From Lysobacter spongiicola DSM 21749 (GTDB lineage: Bacteria > Pseudomonadota > Gammaproteobacteria > Xanthomonadales > Xanthomonadaceae), in NCBI RefSeq assembly GCF_900167055.1, contig NZ_FUXP01000006.1, positions 100,680 to 164,679 of the forward strand: a stretch of 64,000 bases of DNA, in the 5' to 3' direction. The notes under the pieces were generated by a model, which was given only the letters and a program-made list of their open reading frames with translations, searched no databases and was not told where the DNA came from. Each line of letters starts with the position of its first letter. Position 1 is the first letter of the stretch. This document shows, one piece after another, positions 47,785-57,687 of this stretch. The translations under genes were made by a program, and so were the position numbers.

Positions 47785-48132
47785 TCAGCCGCGCTTGCGC
47801 GAGAACCGCGCCTTCAGGCCCGCCATGCTGGCGCTGAACACGACGATCACTGCCAATGCGGTTTCCAGCAGCGCCTGCAGGCGATCGTCCGGCCGCTCCC
47901 AGGCGACCATCACGCCATGGCTGAACCATGCCAGTGCGATGACGGCGCTCCAGAAGCCCGCGGTGCGGGATCGACGCAGGACCGCAACGGCAAGCAGCGT
48001 CGGCGGCAGGGCGAACACGACCAGCGCCACCCACGGGTCGGGCTGGGTCCCGAACCAGGCCGCATACAGCACCGCCAGCGCGACGAGTGCCGCGACCAGC
48101 ACCCGCTTGGAGGTCGGCAGCGGCACGCTCAT
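47785..48132 (-). CDS. DUF2069 membrane protein
   Basis: A 115-residue protein with four membrane helices and a basic C-terminal tail (GLKARFSRKRG). FWSAVIALAWFSHGVMVAWERPDDRLQALLE carries the DUF2069 signature around its third helix. The start at 48132 overlaps the wrbA stop by 4 bases. wrbA-DUF2069 pairs are common in gammaproteobacteria; the function of DUF2069 is not known. Confidence 0.85.
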   Translation of the reverse strand: MSVPLPTSKRVLVAALVALAVLYAAWFGTQPDPWVALVVFALPPTLLAVAVLRRSRTAGFWSAVIALAWFSHGVMVAWERPDDRLQALLETALAVIVVFSASMAGLKARFSRKRG

Positions 48133-48719
48133 GCCAGCCTCGCCGCCATGCTCGCCACGCGCCTGCCGAGGGCGCGCGCGAGGCGCGCCTCCTCCTCGCT
48201 CGGTTGCGGGTCGTTGTCCGGGCCTGCGACATGGCTGGCGCCATAGGGCGTGCCACCGGTCTTCGTGCTGCTCAGCAGCGGTTCCGTGTAGGGGATGCCG
48301 GCCAGCAGGCAGCCGTGGTGGAGCAGGGGGATCATCATCGTCAGAAGTGTCGCCTCCTGGCCGCCGTGCATCGAGGCGGTGGAGGTGAACACGCCTGCTG
48401 GCTTGTCGACCAGGGTGCCGCTGGCCCACTGCGCGCCCAGCCCGTCGAGCCAGTGCTTCAGCGGCGCGGCCATGTTGCCGAACCGGGTCGGGCTGCCGAT
48501 CAGCAGGCCCGCGCACTCGTCCAGGTCACGCGGTTCCACGTAGGGCGCGCCTTCGTCGGGTACCGGCGGCTCGGCGATCGTGGTGACCGCCGCCACCGGC
48601 GGGACCGAGCGCAGCCGCGCCGACATGCCTTCGACTTCGCCGACGCCGCGCGCCACCTGGCGGGCAAGCCGTGCGACCGAGCCGCCGCGGCTGTAATAGA
48701 GGACGAGGATCTCGGCCAT
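48129..48719 (-). CDS. wrbA: NAD(P)H:quinone oxidoreductase, WrbA type
   Basis: A flavodoxin-like FMN enzyme that reduces quinones by two electrons, 196 residues. The FMN phosphate loop is LVLYYSRGGSVARLA; LLIGSPTRFGNMAAPLKHWLD and FTSTASMHGGQEATLL are the remaining WrbA motifs. It precedes the DUF2069 gene (4-base overlap) and is divergent from yihY across 103 bases that should hold both promoters; I could not place hexamers there. Confidence 0.95.
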   Translation of the reverse strand: MAEILVLYYSRGGSVARLARQVARGVGEVEGMSARLRSVPPVAAVTTIAEPPVPDEGAPYVEPRDLDECAGLLIGSPTRFGNMAAPLKHWLDGLGAQWASGTLVDKPAGVFTSTASMHGGQEATLLTMMIPLLHHGCLLAGIPYTEPLLSSTKTGGTPYGASHVAGPDNDPQPSEEEARLARALGRRVASMAARLA

Positions 48720-48822
48720 GTGGGTTTCCCGGGGAACAGATGTGCGGGAAGGATAGTGGAAGCGGGGTGGCCACAGGTCCGTCGACGCTCCGCCACGGCC
48801 TGCATCGGGTAACCTCCGGCCA

Positions 48823-50088
48823 ATGGAGCCACTCGATACGCTGTACCAGTGGAGCGAACGCATGCGCGACCGGGCGCGCGCGGCAAGCTTCGGACGCTTC
48901 ATCGGCCGCCGCGTGCTGGAGGACAACCTGTTCCAGGCCGCCGGTGCGTTGTCGTTCACCACGGTCTTCGCCCTGGTGCCGCTTTCGATGGTGGTATTCG
49001 GCGTGCTCTCCGCCTTTCCCGTGTTCTCGGAATGGAGCGAGCGCCTCAGCGACTACATCTTCTCCAACTTCGTGCCCTCCGCGGCGCGCTCGGTCGAGGA
49101 TTACCTGCTGCAGTTCTCCACCAACGCGGGACAACTGACCAGCGCGGGCGTGGTGGCCCTCGTCGTGTCGCTGCTGATCACGCTCAACGGCGTGGAGGCG
49201 ACCTTCAACCGGATCTGGCGGGTCAAGTCGCACCGGCCGAAGTTCGGCCGCTTCCTGGTGTACTGGACGGTCCTGACGCTGGGCGCGCTGCTTGCGGCGG
49301 CGAGCTTGGCGCTGTCGGCTCAGATCTTCGCGATGGCAATGTTCAGCACCCAGGCCGGGCACCTGTTGGAGGGCGCGATGATGCGAATCGCGCCCATGGC
49401 CGTGGAGCTGCTGGCGATCACGACGATCTACCGGGTGGTCCCGCATCGTACGGTGCAGTGGCGCCATGCACTGCTGGGCGGGCTGCTGGCGATGTTGTTG
49501 TTCGAACTGGTGAAGTGGGGCATCGGGGTCTACCTGGGCAACTTCGGCAACTACTCGCGGATCTACGGCACGTTGGCGTTCCTGCCGATCTTCCTGCTGT
49601 GGATATTCCTGAGCTGGGTGGCGGTGTTGCTTGGTGCCTCGCTCGCCGCTTCGGTCTCGGCATTCCGCTACCAGCCCGTCGCGATGCGGCTACCGGACGG
49701 CTACGAGCTGTACGGCCTGCTACGCCTGTTGGCGCGTTTCAACGAGGCCCGGGAGCGGGGAGAGGGGCTGCACAGCGACGACATCCAGCGACTCGAGCCG
49801 ATCCTGACCGACAGCCTGGTACAGGAGATGCTTGCCCAGCTGGAGGAAATCAGGGTCGTCAAGCGGGCCGAGGGAGGGGAGTGGCTGCTGTCGCGTGACC
49901 TGGACGACCTTTCCATGGCCGAGCTCTACGAGGCCTGCGAACTCCGCATCCCCATCACCGAGGTGCACCTACCCTGCCGTGACGATGCGCTCGGCCCGTC
50001 GGCCGCCGGCGCACTGGACGAACTGAGACTGCCGCTCCGCGACCTGCTCAAGCGCAAGGTCTCGAGCATCCATGCCGAGGAGAAGTGA
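48823..50088 (+). CDS. YihY family inner membrane protein
   Basis: A 421-residue protein, once misnamed ribonuclease BN. An N-terminal membrane domain with six helices (AAGALSFTTVFALVPLSM, LLITLNGVEATFNRIW, YGTLAFLPIFLLWIFLSW) precedes a cytoplasmic winged-helix-like region (about 300-400, IQRLEPILTDSLVQEMLAQL). The role is unknown. The next gene begins directly at its stop codon (TGA-ATG), so yihY-tlpA-acyP is a tight operon. Confidence 0.93.
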   Translation: MEPLDTLYQWSERMRDRARAASFGRFIGRRVLEDNLFQAAGALSFTTVFALVPLSMVVFGVLSAFPVFSEWSERLSDYIFSNFVPSAARSVEDYLLQFSTNAGQLTSAGVVALVVSLLITLNGVEATFNRIWRVKSHRPKFGRFLVYWTVLTLGALLAAASLALSAQIFAMAMFSTQAGHLLEGAMMRIAPMAVELLAITTIYRVVPHRTVQWRHALLGGLLAMLLFELVKWGIGVYLGNFGNYSRIYGTLAFLPIFLLWIFLSWVAVLLGASLAASVSAFRYQPVAMRLPDGYELYGLLRLLARFNEARERGEGLHSDDIQRLEPILTDSLVQEMLAQLEEIRVVKRAEGGEWLLSRDLDDLSMAELYEACELRIPITEVHLPCRDDALGPSAAGALDELRLPLRDLLKRKVSSIHAEEK

Positions 50089-50727
50089 ATGAGGTGTTCG
50101 AGCGCATTGCTGTTGCTGCCCTGCCTGTTGGCCCTGGTGGTGGGTGCGGGATGCGACCGCGCGGAGCTGCCGGAAGACGCGGCGGCCACGCCCGACGCCC
50201 CGCTTGTGCCCGATGGTGGCGAAGGTGCCGACGTTGCCGCGCCGGGTGCCACGGCTGATGCCGGTCCGGAAGACGAGGGCGCTTCGCAAAGCGTGCCCAC
50301 GCTCCGCATCGCCACACTCGATGGCGGGACCTATGACCTGGCCGACCACCGCGGCAAATGGGTGGTGGTGAACTTCTGGGCCACCTGGTGCGCGCCCTGC
50401 CTCAAGGAGATGCCCGAGCTGTCCGCGCTGGACGCGATGCACGAGCACATCGAGGTGGTGGGTCTGGCCTACGAGGACATCGAGCCGGACGCGATGCGCG
50501 AGTTCCTGGCAGATCATCCGGTGGTGTATCCGATTGCGATCGTCGACACCTACGACCCACCTACCGATTTCGATACGCCGCGCGGATTGCCGATGACCTA
50601 CCTGATCGCGCCCGACGGCACGGTCGCCAAGAAGGTGCTCGGTCCAGTGACCGCGAAGGACATCGAGGACGCGATTTCCGCCGGCGGCGGCCCGGCGCCC
50701 GTGGAAGGCGGGAGCGCCCCGGCATGA
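50089..50727 (+). CDS. TlpA-like thiol-disulfide oxidoreductase, lipoprotein
   Basis: A 212-residue thioredoxin-fold protein anchored by lipid: the lipobox is VGAGC with Cys22. A Pro/Ala/Asp-rich tether (about 25-68) precedes the thioredoxin domain with the active-site WATWCAPCLKE (Cys101, Cys104) and the cis-Pro in GLPMTYLI. It is a periplasmic reductant, for example for cytochrome c maturation or oxidised thiols. GAGGAGA supports the ATG right after the yihY stop. Coupled to acyP by an ATGA overlap. Confidence 0.93.
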   Translation: MRCSSALLLLPCLLALVVGAGCDRAELPEDAAATPDAPLVPDGGEGADVAAPGATADAGPEDEGASQSVPTLRIATLDGGTYDLADHRGKWVVVNFWATWCAPCLKEMPELSALDAMHEHIEVVGLAYEDIEPDAMREFLADHPVVYPIAIVDTYDPPTDFDTPRGLPMTYLIAPDGTVAKKVLGPVTAKDIEDAISAGGGPAPVEGGSAPA

Positions 50728-50990
50728 GCACCTTGCGCTTCATCGTCAGCGGGAGGGTGCAAGGCGTCAGTTTCCGCGCCGGTACCCGGGACAAGGCGCA
50801 GGAGCTTGGTGTGTGCGGGTATGCGCGCAATCTCACCGACGGCCGTGTGGAGGTGCTGGCGAGCGGTAGTGATGCCGCCCTGGAGGAGCTTGCGCTCTGG
50901 CTCCACCGTGGCCCACCGATGGCACGGGTCGACGGCCTGGAGCGGCTGGCGGCGGACGAAGAGAGCGGTCGCGACTTCGCCATCCGCTGA
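50724..50990 (+). CDS. acyP: Acylphosphatase
   Basis: An 88-residue enzyme hydrolysing acyl phosphates such as carbamoyl phosphate and 1,3-bisphosphoglycerate. The catalytic Arg18 (VQGVSFRAGT) and Asn36 (YARNLTDG) are present in the standard motifs. It overlaps the tlpA stop by 4 bases and converges with the PPK2 gene over 12 bases. The connection with the redox lipoprotein is positional only. Confidence 0.95.
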   Translation: MSTLRFIVSGRVQGVSFRAGTRDKAQELGVCGYARNLTDGRVEVLASGSDAALEELALWLHRGPPMARVDGLERLAADEESGRDFAIR

Positions 50991-51002
50991 GCCGGCGCCG
51001 TA

Positions 51003-51782
51003 CTAGTCGGTCGGGAAATCCGGGATCGGCTCGATCACGGTGAAACGCTCCTTCTTCGGCGCCTCTTCCAGCGGCGGCAGCCCGGCCACCGGCCCCGGCA
51101 AACGCGTGTCCGGCAAGCGATCGAGCAGGTTGCGGATGAGTGACAGCCGCCCGAGCTTCTGGTCGTTGAAGTCGACCAGGGTCCACGGCGCGTGGGCGGT
51201 GTGGGTCGCGCGCAACATCGCTTCGCGAGCGCGCGTGTAGTCCTCGTAACACTCGCGCGCCTTGAGGTCGATCGGCGACAGCTTCCAGCGCTTGAGCGGG
51301 TCCTCGCGGCGTTCGGCGAAGCGCTCTTCCTGCTTCTCCTGGTCGCAGCACAGCCAGTACTTGAACAGCAGGATGCCGTCGTCGACCAGTTGCTTCTCGA
51401 ATACCGGTGCCTGGGCGAGGAACTGCTCGACCTCGTCCTCGCTGGCGTAGCCCATGACCTTCTCGACGCCGGCCCGGTTGTACCAGCTGCGATCGAACAG
51501 GACGATCTCGCCGGCGGCGGGCAGGTGGCACGCGTAGCGCTGGAAATACCACTGGCCGGACTCGCGATCGTTGGGCTTGGGCAGCGCGACCACCCGGCAC
51601 TGGCGCGGATTGAGCCGCTTGCGCACCGCATCGATCGCGCCGCCCTTGCCCGCGGTGTCGCGGCCCTCGAACACCACGACCACCCGGGCGCCGGTCTCGC
51701 GCAGCCACCGCGCCATGGACACCAGCTCCAGCTCCATCGGCTTCAGCAGCGCCTTGTATGTCTTTTTCGAGAGCTGTCCCAT
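51003..51782 (-). CDS. ppk2: Polyphosphate kinase 2 (PPK2)
   Basis: Transfers phosphate between polyphosphate and nucleotides, mainly regenerating NDPs/NTPs. The P-loop is EGRDTAGKGGAID (about 39-51), the Walker B is EIVLFDRSWYNRAG, and the lid helices contain the conserved ERRE/KRWKLS pattern. Length is 259 residues, a one-domain PPK2. Its ATG shares a base with the stop of the upstream GT41 gene (TGATG), so the two are co-translated. No ppk1 is in the window. Confidence 0.94.
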   Translation of the reverse strand: MGQLSKKTYKALLKPMELELVSMARWLRETGARVVVVFEGRDTAGKGGAIDAVRKRLNPRQCRVVALPKPNDRESGQWYFQRYACHLPAAGEIVLFDRSWYNRAGVEKVMGYASEDEVEQFLAQAPVFEKQLVDDGILLFKYWLCCDQEKQEERFAERREDPLKRWKLSPIDLKARECYEDYTRAREAMLRATHTAHAPWTLVDFNDQKLGRLSLIRNLLDRLPDTRLPGPVAGLPPLEEAPKKERFTVIEPIPDFPTD

Positions 51783-53470
51783 CAACGACTTTCCCGGCTG
51801 GCAGCCATCGCACGTATGGCAGAGGCGAAGTCGGCGGCGAAACCCGCCATGTCGAACACATCGCTCCGGGCGCGGCGATCGGCCAACGCCCCGCGCACCT
51901 CGGCCAGTGCCTTCGGATCAAGGGCGAGGTGTACCGCCCGGGCGATGAACTCGTCGTCATTGCGGACGTTCATCGCCTGCATGCCGAGGTGGTGGTTGAG
52001 GCTACCGGCCACCCGGCCGGCAAAGGTCTCGCCTGGGCATGTCAGGACGGGGCAGCCGGCCCAGAGCGCATCCGAGGCGGTGGTGTGGGCGTTGTAGGGG
52101 TGGGTGTCGAGGAACAGATCGGCCAACTGCAGGCGCGACATGTACACGGCGTGCGGTTGCTTGGCCATGAAGACCAGGCGCCCCGGGTCGACGCCCCGGT
52201 CGCTGGCGAAGGCCCGCAGCCGCTCGTCCGCACGGCCCGGGCCGGACAACAGCCAGAGCACGCTGCCGGGTACCTGCCCGAGGATGTCCAGGGCGCGTCC
52301 CATGCTGCGCGGGTTGAGCTTGTAGCTGTTGTTGAAGCAGCAGAACACCACGCCTTCGTCGGGCAGTCCGACCGTTGCACGTGGTGGCGGCGGCTCGATC
52401 CCGCGGGTGGTGTCGGAGGGCTGGAAGCAGCGCGGCAGCCGCACCACCTCTTCACTGAAGTGCGGTGCCAGCCGCTCGGGGAGGACGAAGTCGTCGGCGA
52501 GCACGAAGTCGATCCACGGTGCTCCGGAGGTGCCCGGGTAGGCCAGCCAGTTCACCTGCACCGGCGCCGGCCGTCTCGCCAGTGCCTCCGGGACGCCGCC
52601 ACCGCCCCAGCCGCGCAGGTCGAACAGCACGTCGATACCGGCGGCACGGATCGCGGTGGCGACCTGCACGTGGTCATGCGCGGCCAGGTCGTGCAGCCGG
52701 CCGGCCTGGCCAAGCCGCTGCCGGATCGCGCTGCCGTCGTCGCGATTGAGCGCAAACAGGTGGATCTCGAGATCCTGTTGCAGCGCCAGGTATTCGAGCA
52801 TCGCTACGGTCAGCAGGCCGGTGGGGTGCGCCCCGAAGCCGTTCGACAGGAACCCGACCCGGGTCCCCGGGATACCCGGTGGCGACGATGGGGGTAGCGG
52901 CCGGGCAGGTGGCGCCACCTGCGCCGCCCGGAGCCGGGCGCACTGCAGTTGCTCGGCGGCACCGGCATCCTCACCGAGGAAGGCGAACGGCTCCACGGCG
53001 GCCTGCCGGCGGCGTACGGCCTGTCGCACCTGCAGCGACAGGGTGTCGAGGTCGCGCCAGTCGCACAGCTTTCGGCGCCAGGCGAGCAGGTACGCCGCCA
53101 ATTGCGGTTCCGCCGGTGCCAGCGAATAGGCGTGTGCATATGCCTGGGATGCCGCCTCGGCCTCGCCGGTGTCCTCGAGCGCGTGCCCCAGCCAGACCGC
53201 GATGCCCGGGTGCCGGGGTGCGTTGCGGGCGGCCGCCTTCAGGCTTTCGACCGCCTCGTGCCGGTTACCCTGCATCCATTGCGCCCGACCAAGGCGTGCC
53301 AGTGCTTCCGGGTGCCCCACCCGCAATGCGAGCGCACGCCGGCACGCGGCCTCGCCCGCGGCGGCATCGCCGGCATCCAGTTCGGCTTCGGCCAGGACGA
53401 TCCACGCCATTGCATCCTGCGGGCGATGGGCGGCTGCCTGACGAGCCTGTTGTCGCGGATCCACCGTCAC
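51782..53470 (-). CDS. TPR/GT41 O-GlcNAc transferase-like protein
   Basis: A 562-residue protein with N-terminal TPR helices (about 20-150: WIVLAEAELDAGDAAAGEAA, ALARLGRAQWMQGNRHEAVE, WLGHALEDTGEAEAASQAYA) and a two-lobed GT41 domain. GFGAHPTGLL carries His215 and NNSYKLNPRSM carries Lys384, the residues matching the UDP-sugar site of human OGT. HTTASDALWAGCPVLTCPGETFAGRVAGSL is the C-lobe donor motif. It closely resembles the XcOGT protein of Xanthomonas. The acceptor in this organism is unknown. Confidence 0.92.
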   Translation of the reverse strand: MTVDPRQQARQAAAHRPQDAMAWIVLAEAELDAGDAAAGEAACRRALALRVGHPEALARLGRAQWMQGNRHEAVESLKAAARNAPRHPGIAVWLGHALEDTGEAEAASQAYAHAYSLAPAEPQLAAYLLAWRRKLCDWRDLDTLSLQVRQAVRRRQAAVEPFAFLGEDAGAAEQLQCARLRAAQVAPPARPLPPSSPPGIPGTRVGFLSNGFGAHPTGLLTVAMLEYLALQQDLEIHLFALNRDDGSAIRQRLGQAGRLHDLAAHDHVQVATAIRAAGIDVLFDLRGWGGGGVPEALARRPAPVQVNWLAYPGTSGAPWIDFVLADDFVLPERLAPHFSEEVVRLPRCFQPSDTTRGIEPPPPRATVGLPDEGVVFCCFNNSYKLNPRSMGRALDILGQVPGSVLWLLSGPGRADERLRAFASDRGVDPGRLVFMAKQPHAVYMSRLQLADLFLDTHPYNAHTTASDALWAGCPVLTCPGETFAGRVAGSLNHHLGMQAMNVRNDDEFIARAVHLALDPKALAEVRGALADRRARSDVFDMAGFAADFASAIRAMAASRESR

Positions 53471-53528
53471 GACGCAGGGGCGGCAGGGACGCCGCGCGTG
53501 CTCGCCTGGCGAGGGCCCGTCGCCGCCA

Positions 53529-54614
53529 TCAGGTACCCCGCGTCAGCCGCGCGAGTTCGTCCGCCTGGTGTTCCTGCTGCAGGCGTTCCACCAGTGCGTC
53601 CATGTCGCCGGTCAGCACGTTGGGCAGGTCGTACAGGGTGAGGCCTTCCACCCGGTGGTCGGTGATGCGCCCCTGCGGATAGTTGTAGGTGCGGATGCGC
53701 TGGCTGCGGTCGCCACTGCCGACCTGCAGCTTGCGGTCCTCGGCCATCGCCGCGGCGGCCTTGGCGGCCTGCGCCTCGGCGAGTGTCGCGACCAGCCGCT
53801 TCATCGCCTTGTCGCGGTTGGCGTGCTGGCTGCGCTCGGTCTGGCTTTCCACCACCACGCCGCTGGGCAGGTGGGTGATGCGGATCGCCGAATCGGTCTT
53901 GTTGACGTGTTGCCCGCCAGCGCCGGAGGAGCGGAAGGTATCCACGCGCAGGTCGGCGGGGTTGATCTCGATCGGCTCGCCCTCCGGCTCCACGGCGATG
54001 ATCGCCACGGTCGCGGCGGAGGTGTGGATGCGGCCTTGGGATTCGGTCTCCGGCACCCGCTGGACCCGGTGCGTGCCCGACTCGAACTTCAGCCGGGAGT
54101 ACGCCCCGCGCCCTTCGACCCGGGCGATGACCTCCTTGAACCCGCCGTGCTCACCCGGGCTCGCCGACTCCACTTCCACCCGCCAGCCCTGGCGCTCCGC
54201 GTAACGCGTGTACATCCGGAACAGGTCCCCGGCGAAGATGGCCGCTTCGTCGCCGCCGGTGCCGGCGCGCACTTCCAGGTAGATGTCCCCCTCGTCGCGG
54301 GGATCCTTGGGGACCAGGTGTGCCAGCAGCTCGGCGTCGAGCTGCTCCAGCCGCTTGTTGGCGGCGTCGATCTCTTCTTCGGCCAGCTCCCCCAGCTCGG
54401 GATCGTTGCGCATGGCGAGCGCGGTGGCGAGGTCGGCCTTTGCGGCGGCCTCGTCGGCCAGTGCATTGGCCACCGGCTCGAGCTGGGCGAACTCGCGGGA
54501 CAGCTGGCGGAACCGGCCGGCATCGGCTGCCGCCTCCGGATCGGCCAGGAGACGTTCGAGTTCCTCGCGCCGTTCGGCGAGTGCTTCCAGCTTACGGCGC
54601 AGGCTTGGGGTCAT
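53529..54614 (-). CDS. prfA: Peptide chain release factor 1
   Basis: Recognises UAA and UAG and triggers peptide release. GGQ is at 233-235 ([14 protein letters not shown]), the tripeptide stop-codon motif is PET at 188-190, and the N-terminal helical domain is intact. Length is 361 residues. The start lies inside the 3' end of hemA (23-base overlap), the gammaproteobacterial hemA-prfA pair. Its glutamine methylase PrmC is encoded at 30489, not next to it. Confidence 0.97.
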   Translation of the reverse strand: MTPSLRRKLEALAERREELERLLADPEAAADAGRFRQLSREFAQLEPVANALADEAAAKADLATALAMRNDPELGELAEEEIDAANKRLEQLDAELLAHLVPKDPRDEGDIYLEVRAGTGGDEAAIFAGDLFRMYTRYAERQGWRVEVESASPGEHGGFKEVIARVEGRGAYSRLKFESGTHRVQRVPETESQGRIHTSAATVAIIAVEPEGEPIEINPADLRVDTFRSSGAGGQHVNKTDSAIRITHLPSGVVVESQTERSQHANRDKAMKRLVATLAEAQAAKAAAAMAEDRKLQVGSGDRSQRIRTYNYPQGRITDHRVEGLTLYDLPNVLTGDMDALVERLQQEHQADELARLTRGT

Positions 54615-55911
54615 CGGTCGGGGTGTCGGCGGTGGGATCGGGAGTCTGCGGGAAAAGCTTCTCGGTCGCCCGGGCGAGGTCGGTGTTGCCGGTCAGCGCA
54701 GCCTCGCGCAGGGCGATGGTCGGCGCGTGCAGCAGCCGGTTGGTCAGGGTGTGGGCGAGGAAGTCCAGCACTGCCGCCGGGTCGGCGCCCGATGCCAGTT
54801 GCAGGCGCGCCTTGGCAAGGGCCTCCTCACGCGCCGCCTCACCGTGCGCCCGCAAGCGCTTGAGCGGTGCGGTGCGGGTGCGCGCGATGAAACCCTCCAT
54901 GAACCGCGCCACCTGCAACTCGATGATGGCCTCCGCCTCGGCAGCGGCCTCCCGGCGGCTGCGACGGTTGTCCTCGATCGCGCGCTGGAGGTCATCGACG
55001 GTATAGAGGTAGACATCATCGATATCGGTCACGTCCGGAGCGATGTCGCGCGGCACCGCCAGGTCCAGCAGCAGCATCGGGCGGTGTTTGCGGGTGGCGA
55101 GCGCGGCGGCTACCTGTGCCCGGACCAGGACCGGCTCGCGCGACGCGGTTGCCGACAGCACGATGTCGGCCTCGCCCAGGTGCTTGTGCAGGTCCTCCAG
55201 CGGGAGGGCGAACCCACCGTGGCGGCTCGCCAACTCCTGGGCGTGCACCAGGGTGCGGTTGGCTACCAGCAGGCGCTTGGCCTTCGCCTGGACCAGGTGC
55301 CGGGCGGCGAGCTCCATGGTCTCGCCAGCGCCGATCAGCAGCACGGTGGAATCCTCCAGGCGCGCGAACGACTCCTGTGCCAGGCGCACCGCGGTGGAGG
55401 CGACCGACACCGGGTTGGCCCCGATGCGGGTATCGGTGCGGGCGCGCTTGGCGGTGGTGAAGGTGTGCTGGAACAATCCGTCGAGCTGGCTGCCCAGCGT
55501 GCCCGCGGCCCGCGCCGCCGCCCACGCCTGCTTCACCTGCCCCAGGATCTGCGGCTCGCCCAGCACCAGCGAATCCAGCCCGGTGGCCACGCGGAACAGG
55601 TGGCGCACCGCGTCGGCATCGGCGTGCCGGTACAGGTACGCGTGCAGGTCCCCGGTGTCAGCCGGATGCGTGGCCAGCCAGTCCGCCAGCGCAGCACCTT
55701 CATCGTCGGCGACGGCATAGACCTCGGTGCGGTTGCAGGTGGAGAGCAGGGCCGCCTCGCGCACCTGTGGCAACCCCCTCAATGCCGCCAGCGCGACCGG
55801 TACTGCGTCCGCGGCGAACGCCACCCGCTCGCGCAGGCTAACCGGCGCGGTCTGGTGGTTGATGCCGAGCACGAACAGGCGTGCCGGCGGACTGGAGGGG
55901 GCCGAACTCAT
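54592..55911 (-). CDS. hemA: Glutamyl-tRNA reductase
   Basis: First step of tetrapyrrole synthesis: NADPH-dependent reduction of Glu-tRNA to glutamate-1-semialdehyde. The catalytic Cys59 lies in [28 protein letters not shown] is the N-terminal signature and [19 protein letters not shown] the NADPH motif. Length is 439 residues with a C-terminal dimerisation helix and a proline-rich end. Divergent from the TPR-lolB operon across 99 bases. Confidence 0.96.
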   Translation of the reverse strand: MSSAPSSPPARLFVLGINHQTAPVSLRERVAFAADAVPVALAALRGLPQVREAALLSTCNRTEVYAVADDEGAALADWLATHPADTGDLHAYLYRHADADAVRHLFRVATGLDSLVLGEPQILGQVKQAWAAARAAGTLGSQLDGLFQHTFTTAKRARTDTRIGANPVSVASTAVRLAQESFARLEDSTVLLIGAGETMELAARHLVQAKAKRLLVANRTLVHAQELASRHGGFALPLEDLHKHLGEADIVLSATASREPVLVRAQVAAALATRKHRPMLLLDLAVPRDIAPDVTDIDDVYLYTVDDLQRAIEDNRRSRREAAAEAEAIIELQVARFMEGFIARTRTAPLKRLRAHGEAAREEALAKARLQLASGADPAAVLDFLAHTLTNRLLHAPTIALREAALTGNTDLARATEKLFPQTPDPTADTPTDDPKPAP

Positions 55912-56010
55912 GTGGCTTGGGAACTACCGGTTCAGGTGCTTGCGATAAGCTGCTGGCTGCCGAAGCCCGCCATTCTACCGGCCCCGCCGAACCCTTGGAT
56001 CCGACAGCCG

Positions 56011-57687
56011 ATGCCCGCAGCCGCGCGTTCATTCACCTTCGCCGCCCTCGTCGCGCTCACGTTCGCCCTGGCCACCCCGGCCGCGGGCGCCCGCGGTGGT
56101 GGCGACGTGGTGGTGGATTCGCTGGAGCCGCTGCTGGCTGCCGAGTTTTCGCTCCAGGCGGGCCGGCTGGATGATGCCGCGAAGTGGTCGCTGGAAGCGG
56201 CCCGGGCCGCCGGCGATGCCGGGCTCGCCGAACGTGCCACCCGGATCGCGCTGCTCGCCAAGGATGATGAGCGCGCCGCAGAGGCACTCGCGCTGTGGAA
56301 GCGGGAAGGAGGCGCGGGCACCAGCCTCTTGGCAGCCGAGGCCACGCTCGCCTTGCGCCGCGATGATCCCCGTGCCGCCCGCGACCATCTGGCGGAGCTG
56401 TTGCAGGTGCCTGGCACCGAGGGCTGGGGACAGGCGCTCAGCGTGCTGGCCTCCGGGTCGAGCGACCCCGAGCAGGCGGCCGATGTGCTGGATGCACTGG
56501 TCCGTGGCGGCCACGTGCCCGACCAGCTGCAGCCGTGGCTGGCGTTCGGCGGGCTGGCGCAGCGCCTGGGACGGCCGGACCTGGCCGAACAGATCGTGGC
56601 GGAAGTGGTGCGGCGGTTCCCGGGGGAGCCGCGCGTGGCCCTGCTGCATGCGAGCCAGCTGCGCGGGGCGGACAAGCAGGACCAGGCGCGTGATGTGCTG
56701 GCGTCGCTGGTCGACGGGGCTGCGGGCGATGCAGACCTTCGGCTCGCGATCGCCTATGAGTACGACGCCCTCGGAGATCTCGCCGAGGCCGCCGCGGTGC
56801 TCGGTCGCGGCCCCCAGGATGACCAGACCTACGCATTGCGTGCGTCGCTGCTGGCGCGCGCGGAAGACAAGGGCGAACTCGTCCGGCTTTACGAGGAGCT
56901 GGGCAGGGAGGGCAACCGGCCCGACCCCCAGAGGCGGCTGCTGCTGGGGCAGATGGCGGAGTTCCTGGAGCGCCACGAAGAGGCACTGGACTGGTACCGC
57001 GGCGTGCCAGGCGGGCAGCAGCGGTGGATCGCCCGCCTTCGCGCGGCCCACGTGCTGCATGAACTTGGCCGTGCCGCCGAGGCCCACGCTTCGCTCCACG
57101 AGCTGCAGGCCGACGCGTCCGCGCCCGACGGCGTCCGCCGCGACGCCTACCTGCTGGAGGCGGAGCTGCTCGCGCGTGGAGACGACCCCAAGGCCGAAAT
57201 GGATGCCTATGCGCGTGGACTCGCGGCGTTTCCGGACGATCTCGAGATCCTCTACGCGCGCGCGCTGAGCTGGGAGCGCCAGGACGACATCGCCCGGGCC
57301 GAAGCCGACCTGCGCAGGTTGCTGGTAATCGAGCCGGAATCGGTCGCGGCGCTCAATGCACTGGGCTACACGCTCGCCGACCGCACCGACCGCTATCAGG
57401 AGGCACTGGAGCTGATCAACCGCGCCCGCGCCGCCGAACCCGACAACGCCGCCATCATCGACAGCTATGGCTGGGTGCTCTATCGCCTGGGCCGCCACGA
57501 GGAAGCCCTGGCGGAGTTGCGGCGGGCGCATGCGCTGCAGGAGGACGCCGAGATCGCCGCGCACGTGGCCGAGGTGCTCTGGGTCATGGGGCGGCGGGAC
57601 GAAGCCCGGGAGTACTTCGAAGAGGCCCGTGAGCTGGACCCCGACAACCGCGCGCTGCAACGCGCGCTGGAAGAGACAGGCGCATGA
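56011..57687 (+). CDS. Tetratricopeptide-repeat protein upstream of lolB
   Basis: A 558-residue exported TPR protein: a signal peptide (FTFAALVALTFALATPAAGA, cleavage near 27), then about a dozen TPR-like helical pairs, the clearest near the C-terminus (ALNALGYTLADRTDRYQEAL, DSYGWVLYRLGRHEEALAEL, HVAEVLWVMGRRDEAREYF). An equivalent TPR gene precedes lolB in Pseudomonas. The start at 56011 excludes a long in-frame extension lying antisense to hemA. Overlaps lolB by 4 bases. The periplasmic partner is unknown. Confidence 0.9.
   Translation: MPAAARSFTFAALVALTFALATPAAGARGGGDVVVDSLEPLLAAEFSLQAGRLDDAAKWSLEAARAAGDAGLAERATRIALLAKDDERAAEALALWKREGGAGTSLLAAEATLALRRDDPRAARDHLAELLQVPGTEGWGQALSVLASGSSDPEQAADVLDALVRGGHVPDQLQPWLAFGGLAQRLGRPDLAEQIVAEVVRRFPGEPRVALLHASQLRGADKQDQARDVLASLVDGAAGDADLRLAIAYEYDALGDLAEAAAVLGRGPQDDQTYALRASLLARAEDKGELVRLYEELGREGNRPDPQRRLLLGQMAEFLERHEEALDWYRGVPGGQQRWIARLRAAHVLHELGRAAEAHASLHELQADASAPDGVRRDAYLLEAELLARGDDPKAEMDAYARGLAAFPDDLEILYARALSWERQDDIARAEADLRRLLVIEPESVAALNALGYTLADRTDRYQEALELINRARAAEPDNAAIIDSYGWVLYRLGRHEEALAELRRAHALQEDAEIAAHVAEVLWVMGRRDEAREYFEEARELDPDNRALQRALEETGA

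Noticed and set aside
47777..47792. CGGCTTCAGCCG near the end of the DUF2069 gene, resembling a REP core
   Set aside because: Single short palindrome without a partner arm and partly coding; likely chance in GC-rich DNA.
54283..56010. Upstream in-frame extension of the TPR gene to 1134 codons
   Set aside because: The extension is antisense to prfA and hemA; a good signal peptide starts at 56011.
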